9,785 bases of DNA from Deltaproteobacteria bacterium. GTDB lineage: Bacteria > Desulfobacterota > Desulfobacteria > Desulfobacterales > JAFDCJ01. A model generated the notes under the pieces. It made no database searches, was not told where the DNA came from, and was given only the letters and a program-made list of their open reading frames with translations. How positions within the stretch are numbered: position 1 is the first letter of the stretch; every line of letters starts with the position of its first letter. The DNA lies in assembly GCA_024277475.1 (NCBI GenBank), contig JAJRVC010000353.1, positions 1 to 9,785 on the forward strand. Reading direction: 5' to 3'. This document shows, in pieces, positions 5,782 to 9,785 of this stretch. The translations under genes and the position numbers were made by a program.

Positions 5782-8700
5782 ATGCAGAAGGTAATACAGT
5801 TTGTACTGGGAAACCGGTTATTGATGCTGGTGTTGGGCGCACTGGTCCTGGCCGGGGGATACTACAGCTATATCCGGCTGCCTGTTGACGCTTTCCCCGA
5901 CGTAACACCTACGCTGGTTCAGGTTTTCACGGAAACGGAAGGTCTAGCCCCGGAGGAGGTCGAGCAGTATGTGACCTACCCGGTTGAAGTGGCCATGAAC
6001 GGATTGCCGGGTCTCAAAGAGATCCGATCCGTATCTAATTTTGGCTTATCGGTTGTGAATATCTACTTTGAAGACGGTACCGATATCTATTTCGCAAGAC
6101 AGTTGGTCAACGAAAGATTGCAATTGGCCAGAGAAGAAATTCCTGAAGGATTTGGCGAGCCGGCAATGGGTCCCATTTCCACCGGCCTGGGGCAGATCCT
6201 GTTTTATTTTGTGGAGGATGAGTCCGGCAAGCGCAGTTTGAATCAAATCCGCCAGATCCAGGACTGGCTGATTAAGTTTAACCTGCAAACCGTGGCGGGA
6301 GTGACGGAAGTCCTTTCCCTCGGCGGAGAAGTGAAGCAATTCCACGTTTTAGTACAACCGGCGGATCTCTTGCGCTACGACCTGACATTGAAAGATATTG
6401 TGGAAGCTCTCCGGGCGAACAACTCAAATGTCGGGGCCCAGTATATTGTCAAGAACGCCGAGCAGCTTTTAGTTCGTTCCGTCGGGCTGGCTCAAAATAT
6501 TTCCGACCTTGAGCGGATTGTTCTTAAATCGGAGAACGGTACTCCGGTGTTCATGAATCAGGTCGCTGAGGTAAAGATCGGTGGAGAGATACGACAGGGC
6601 TTGTCTACCATGAACGGGCAAGGAGAGGTCGTGGTCGGCATGGTTCTAAAACTCATCGGAACCAATACGTCGAAAGTCATCAACGAGGTCAAGGCCAGGA
6701 TGGAAAAGATCAATAAAATTCTTCCGCCCGGCATCAAGATTATTCCTTATTATGATCAAGCGACCCTGGTAGCTAAATGTGTCCGAACCGTGACCGGGGC
6801 CTTATATCAGGCGGTGATACTCCTGGTGTTCATCCAGCTAATTATGCTTGGCGGTCTGCGCCCCAGTTTTGTGGTACTTTTGGCGATTCCCTTTTCATTG
6901 GCTGTTGCTTTTTTGTTGATGAAGTATTTTGGTGTATCAGCCAACCTGATGTCCCTCGGGGGACTGGCCATCGCCCTGGGGTTGCTTGTGGATGGTGCAG
7001 TGGTTATGGTGGAAAATATTGACCGGATGCTGCGGGAAGCTGACGACGCTGAGCCTCTGATTTACATCGTCGCGCGTGCCGGCGTGGAAGTGGCACGGCC
7101 CATTGTTTTTTCGCTGATCATCATTGTTATTGTCTTTCTACCCCTTTTTACCTTGCAAGGTGTCGAAGGCAAAACCTTTCGGCCCCTGGCTCAAACCATG
7201 ACTTATGCCATACTGGGTTCGTTAATTTTTGCAATCATGCTGGTCCCAGTTTTGAGCAGCCTATTGATGCGCCGGCCGACAAAGAAGGACTCCAACTCCA
7301 GTCACAAGGAATTCATTGTTGTCCGTCTCTTAATCGGGGCTTATCGTCCCGTGGTGTCTTTCTCTGTAAAAAGACCGCTTGCGGCCATCTTACTCTCCCT
7401 AATTCTCCTCGGAATGGGAGGTTTCTTTTTTAGTCTCCTGGGATCGGAATTCGTCCCCAGACTGAATGAGGGCGACTTGTTGGTTAGGGCCACAATGGCG
7501 CCTTCCATTTCCCTGGATGAAGCCAGGGAGACCATGCTGCGGTTTGAAAGACGTTTAATGAAGCGTTTTCCTGAGGTTACCCGGGTGGTAACACGCGTCG
7601 GACGTGGTGAGATCGGTGCGCACTCAGACCCTGTGAATTCAGCCGAAGGTTTCGTTGCTCTTAAACCTCCCTCTGAATGGACAACGGTTGGGAAACCCGA
7701 GGAACTTTTTACTGAAATGGGCGAAGCCTTTGAAAATTTTCCCGGTGTCCAGTTTAATTTTACCCAGCCGATCGCAGCCGCAGTTGACGAACTGCTTACC
7801 GGGACCAGAGCCGAGCTGGCCATTAAAATTTTCGGTGCTGATATGGAGGTGTTAAAAAAAAAAGCTGGGGAGGTCGAAACGTTGATCCGAACCATTTTCG
7901 GTGCAGCGGATGTGCAGAAGGATCAGGTCACAGGAACTCCACAGCTGCGCATCACCATTGACCACCAGGCTATTTCCCGCTATGGTATCAATGTAAAAGA
8001 TGTTCAGGAAATCATTCGCACTGCGGTAGGCGGAGAAAAGGCCGGGCAGATTTTTGAGGGAATCCCCCGGTTTGATATCCTTGTACGATATACTGCTGAA
8101 AACCGGAACTCTGCTGAAGCCATTGGGCATATCCTCGTGCCCGCGCCCGGAGGAGCCAAGGTACCGCTGGAAAATCTGACAAGAATCGAGGAAATTGTGG
8201 GTCCTCGGCAGATAACCCGCGAAAACAATCAGCGATTCATCACTGTCCAGTGTAATGTGCGCGGCCGCGATATCGGGTCTTTTGTGGCCGAGGCTCAGCA
8301 GGCTATCGATGCAAATGTGAAATTCCCGCCAGGGTACTTCGTAAGCTGGGGCGGTCAGTTCGAGTTGCAGCAGGAAGCCAACAGACGGTTGTCGCTGGTT
8401 ATTCCGATCACGCTTTTAATTGTATTCCTGCTTCTTTTCTCAACCTTTAATTCCCTTAGAAACGCTTTGCTTATTTTCCTGAACATACCGCTGGCGCTCG
8501 TTGGTGGTGTAACGGCCCTATGGTTTACCGGGCAAAACCTATCTGTTCCGGCATCTGTGGGATTCATTGCCTTGTTTGGCATTGCCTTGGCGAATGGCAT
8601 GGTCCTCGTAACTTATATCAACCAGCTTTTGCGTGAAGGAATCTCAATGGCTGAGGCATGTATCAACGGAGCCTGTTTGAGGCTGCGGCCGGTGCTGATG

Positions 8701-8895
8701 ACGGCATCAACGACCGGTCTTGGGCTGGTGCCGATGGTTTTATCTTCCGGCACGGGCAGCGAGGTTCAGAGACCCCTTGCAACGGTCGTGATCGGAGGTC
8801 TCGTAACATCCACGCTACTTACGCTGTTGGTAATTCCGGCCCTCTATAAGTGGTTTGCCATTCCGCAGGAGCGCGAGGCAACGTCGCCGGAATAG
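5782..8895 (+). CDS. Heavy-metal efflux RND transporter (CzcA/CusA family, HME-RND)
   Basis: The 1037-residue protein is a full-length proton-driven inner-membrane pump that exports metal ions through the adaptor and outer-membrane channel. The N-terminus shows TM1 and the family signature RLPVDAFPDVTP and APEEVEQYVTYPVE. The second cluster of TM segments carries LVDGAVVMVEN in TM4, with Asp404 and Glu411 as likely proton-relay residues. The extra upstream Asp found in CzcA of C. metallidurans appears absent. A second large periplasmic domain (about 560-860) precedes the C-terminal TM bundle. At positions matching E. coli CusA Met573 and Met672 it has Arg569 and Glu670 (VDELLTG), so the Cu(I)/Ag(I) methionine set is not intact. 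This favours divalent or broad metal export, by eye only. A PII-like gene follows after 22 bp. Confidence 0.95.
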   Translation: MQKVIQFVLGNRLLMLVLGALVLAGGYYSYIRLPVDAFPDVTPTLVQVFTETEGLAPEEVEQYVTYPVEVAMNGLPGLKEIRSVSNFGLSVVNIYFEDGTDIYFARQLVNERLQLAREEIPEGFGEPAMGPISTGLGQILFYFVEDESGKRSLNQIRQIQDWLIKFNLQTVAGVTEVLSLGGEVKQFHVLVQPADLLRYDLTLKDIVEALRANNSNVGAQYIVKNAEQLLVRSVGLAQNISDLERIVLKSENGTPVFMNQVAEVKIGGEIRQGLSTMNGQGEVVVGMVLKLIGTNTSKVINEVKARMEKINKILPPGIKIIPYYDQATLVAKCVRTVTGALYQAVILLVFIQLIMLGGLRPSFVVLLAIPFSLAVAFLLMKYFGVSANLMSLGGLAIALGLLVDGAVVMVENIDRMLREADDAEPLIYIVARAGVEVARPIVFSLIIIVIVFLPLFTLQGVEGKTFRPLAQTMTYAILGSLIFAIMLVPVLSSLLMRRPTKKDSNSSHKEFIVVRLLIGAYRPVVSFSVKRPLAAILLSLILLGMGGFFFSLLGSEFVPRLNEGDLLVRATMAPSISLDEARETMLRFERRLMKRFPEVTRVVTRVGRGEIGAHSDPVNSAEGFVALKPPSEWTTVGKPEELFTEMGEAFENFPGVQFNFTQPIAAAVDELLTGTRAELAIKIFGADMEVLKKKAGEVETLIRTIFGAADVQKDQVTGTPQLRITIDHQAISRYGINVKDVQEIIRTAVGGEKAGQIFEGIPRFDILVRYTAENRNSAEAIGHILVPAPGGAKVPLENLTRIEEIVGPRQITRENNQRFITVQCNVRGRDIGSFVAEAQQAIDANVKFPPGYFVSWGGQFELQQEANRRLSLVIPITLLIVFLLLFSTFNSLRNALLIFLNIPLALVGGVTALWFTGQNLSVPASVGFIALFGIALANGMVLVTYINQLLREGISMAEACINGACLRLRPVLMTASTTGLGLVPMVLSSGTGSEVQRPLATVVIGGLVTSTLLTLLVIPALYKWFAIPQEREATSPE

Positions 8896-8903
8896 AATTT
8901 ATC

Positions 8904-8910
8904 GAGGAGG
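8904..8910 (+). promoter_or_regulatory. Ribosome binding site selecting the GTG start of the PII-like gene
   Basis: GAGGAGG lies 7 nt before GTG at 8918. The frame is open to an ATG at 8855, but that start would overlap the transporter gene and add an Arg-rich extension foreign to PII proteins. The GTG start gives the canonical KKIEAFIK beginning. Confidence 0.85.
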
Positions 8911-8917
8911 CCAAGCT

Positions 8918-9259
8918 GTGAAAAAGATCGAAGCCTTTATCAAATCCCATCGCCTGACTGAGGTCAGCCTGGCATTAAGTCATGTAGAGGGGTTGACCGG
9001 GATGACTGTTGTTGATGCACGCGGATTCGGCCGTGGAGGTATTCAGCGACACAATTACAAGTCGCTTGATAAATTCGATAGTCATAAGGCTATTGCCAGG
9101 TTGGAAATATTTTGCAAAGATGAGCTGGCGGAAACGGTTGTATTAACAATTGAAAAGACAGCTCATACCGGGCTTCGTGGTGACGGAAAAATCTATGTTA
9201 TTCCCGTTGATGAGGCTGTGCGCATCAGCACAGGGGAGCGAGGTAATGCCGCCGCATGA
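8918..9259 (+). CDS. PII-family signal protein, PII-NG type linked to metal efflux
   Basis: This 113-residue protein has the normal PII size and fold signature: MKKIEAFIK at the start, GMTVVDARGFGR before the T-loop, and TGLRGDGKIYVIPVDEAVRI plus TGERG at the end. The B-loop (84-91) is intact, so it may still bind an adenine nucleotide. By eye, several classical PII residues are changed. Gln39 is Gly40 and Lys58 is Ile59, the 2-oxoglutarate ligands. Tyr51, uridylylated in enteric GlnB, is Lys52. Arg103 is Ser104. The T-loop has normal length but contains Gln, His and Lys in place of the usual sequence. Nitrogen sensing is therefore unlikely. A PII group called PII-NG is known from genomes to sit beside CzcA/CusA pumps, and this gene fits both in sequence and position. 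It may contact and modulate the transporter at the membrane; that role is inference. Cotranscription with the pump is likely. Confidence 0.9.
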   Translation: MKKIEAFIKSHRLTEVSLALSHVEGLTGMTVVDARGFGRGGIQRHNYKSLDKFDSHKAIARLEIFCKDELAETVVLTIEKTAHTGLRGDGKIYVIPVDEAVRISTGERGNAAA

Positions 9260-9332
9260 TAACGGGGAGGCAAACCACGTTCCTAAAATCAAAACTGATT
9301 GTCTGGGAGCGTTGTGTGGATCAAAATGTTGA
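9246..9332 (+). CDS. Candidate 28-residue Cys-containing small protein
   Basis: An ATG overlaps the last 14 nt of the PII-like gene in another frame and opens a 28-codon ORF. A GGGGA site at 9233-9237 lies 8 nt upstream, and overlap with the previous stop would allow coupled translation. The product has two His and three Cys (CLGALCGSKC), an arrangement able to bind a soft metal. The ORF is very short, has no known homologue to my knowledge, and may be chance. Confidence 0.25.
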   Translation: MPPHDNGEANHVPKIKTDCLGALCGSKC

Positions 9333-9390
9333 TGACCGGAGAAATACCTCATGTGAAACCACATATAGCTGGAACAGCGAACCGCAGCAT

Positions 9391-9418
9391 ATCGAATATT
9401 GAATATCGAATGTCGAAG
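9391..9418. repeat. Four degenerate heptamer repeats (atcgaat-like)
   Basis: Four contiguous 7-mers read atcgaat, attgaat, atcgaat and gtcgaag. They differ from each other by one to three bases. Similar short (tcgaat)-type intergenic repeats are, from memory, common in some deltaproteobacterial and Bacteroidota genomes and often create spurious SNIEYR-like ORFs. Confidence 0.7.
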
Positions 9419-9578
9419 GAAGGAAATGCTTCATAAAATCTTTTTTAAAAAAGACAAAATACATTCTTTTATATAATCAATAGTTTATCGATTCCATTTG
9501 TGGCAGAGTTTAATACTGGAACTCGATTCAGGCAACATCCTTAAAGACCCAAATTTTAAATCTGTTGTTTCAAAATCC

Positions 9579-9607
9579 TTGACTTTACCTACGTTGTGGT
9601 ATATTTA
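9579..9607 (+). promoter_or_regulatory. Candidate sigma70 promoter
   Basis: TTGACT (9579-9584) and TATTTA (9602-9607) are 17 bp apart; TATATT two bases upstream gives a 15-bp spacer. It sits 33 bp upstream of the partial CDS at 9640. An inverted repeat TTTACC (9584-9589) / GGTAAA (9612-9617) brackets the -10 region and could be an operator half-site pair. Confidence 0.45.
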
Positions 9608-9639
9608 AGTTGGTAAAATAATCTAATACAAAATAATAT

Positions 9640-9785
9640 ATGGATATTACAAAGAAAAATATTTCCTTCATCGTCATACTCGGAATTCTGTTTTACGGCA
9701 TTGCAGTCGTCACGATCATGGTGTGTGCTTCAAATTGCACGGCAAGTGTTTCCGGGTTTGATTTGGCTAAGGACTTAAATTGTGC
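9640..9785 (+). CDS. N-terminus of a small exported or membrane protein (partial)
   Basis: An ORF starts at ATG 9640 and stays open to the window end (48 codons). It begins MDITKKN, then a hydrophobic stretch of about 20 residues (about 8-29), followed by Cys30 and Cys34 in CASNC. This looks like a signal anchor or signal peptide with two nearby cysteines at the membrane exit. The lipobox consensus is not clear. The ribosome site is weak (AT-rich upstream sequence), but a candidate promoter lies just before it. I do not recognise the family, and the C-terminal part is missing. Confidence 0.55.
   Translation, partial: MDITKKNISFIVILGILFYGIAVVTIMVCASNCTASVSGFDLAKDLNC

Larger units (their letters stand above)
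9260..9639 (+). other. 380-bp mostly noncoding AT-rich region
   Basis: Beyond the end of the small ORF this stretch contains a 5-bp hairpin (9351-9364), a 7-nt tandem repeat (9391-9418), a perfect 16-bp palindrome tcttttttaaaaaaga (9439-9454) and a candidate promoter near its end. No GC-rich terminator with a T tract is visible, so where the pump operon ends is unclear. AT content rises sharply compared with the genes on either side. Confidence 0.6.

Noticed and set aside
8855..8917. Upstream ATG start for the PII-like protein
   Set aside because: It overlaps the transporter 3' end and adds an Arg-rich stretch unlike PII N-termini; GTG at 8918 has a strong ribosome site.
9326..9436. 36-codon ORF through the heptamer repeat
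   Set aside because: Its SNIEYR-like part is simply a translation of the 7-nt repeat, and no ribosome site fits.
9439..9454. Perfect 16-bp palindrome as operon terminator
   Set aside because: It is made only of A/T plus one G-C pair per arm, has no loop and no T tract, so it would be a poor terminator.
1..9785. CRISPR array, tRNA, rRNA, insertion sequence or phage attachment site
   Set aside because: No spaced direct repeats, cloverleaf, transposase, or terminal inverted repeats with target duplications were seen.

Overview
The window reads as part of a metal (probably copper) handling and efflux locus from a Gram-negative bacterium. The evidence for Gram-negative is a Tat-type signal peptide on one gene and a complete tripartite RND pump that spans both membranes. 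Moderate GC, strong GGAGG ribosome sites, and a short degenerate intergenic heptamer repeat would suit an environmental Desulfobacterota-like or other deltaproteobacterial lineage. That placement is inference; nothing here fixes the taxon. All convincing genes are on the + strand.

Region 1 (1-633) holds the possible tail of an upstream gene and a Gly/Ser/Met-rich low-complexity protein ending in 8-residue GMGGGSGS-like repeats. It ends in a perfect 17-bp stem-loop that looks like a terminator.

Region 2 (634-2749) holds two adjacent proteins, each made of two cupredoxin (multicopper oxidase) domains. The first has a Tat signal and keeps histidine pairs only in its C-terminal domain. The second has no signal peptide and keeps a full set of copper ligands, including the type 1 Cys, only in its N-terminal domain. 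Together they supply exactly one ligand set of a two-domain multicopper oxidase. The best reading is a split, hetero-oligomeric oxidase, and this is the most interesting signal in the window. A GC stem-loop follows.

Region 3 (2696-3034) is a 339-bp gap that probably carries the promoter of the next operon.

Region 4 (3035-9259) is a heavy-metal RND efflux operon: outer-membrane factor (CzcC/CusC-like), periplasmic adaptor (CzcB/CusB-like), inner-membrane transporter (CzcA/CusA-like), then a divergent PII-family protein. The PII protein lacks the usual 2-oxoglutarate ligands and the uridylylated Tyr. It fits the PII group known to sit beside metal efflux pumps (PII-NG).

Region 5 (9246-9785) holds a tiny Cys-containing ORF overlapping the PII stop, a 7-nt tandem repeat, a candidate promoter, and the start of a short membrane or exported protein cut by the window end.

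Working model (inference): the oxidase pair detoxifies or senses metal in the periplasm, the RND pump removes metal from the cell envelope, and the PII-like protein tunes the pump. No DNA-binding metal regulator or two-component system is visible.
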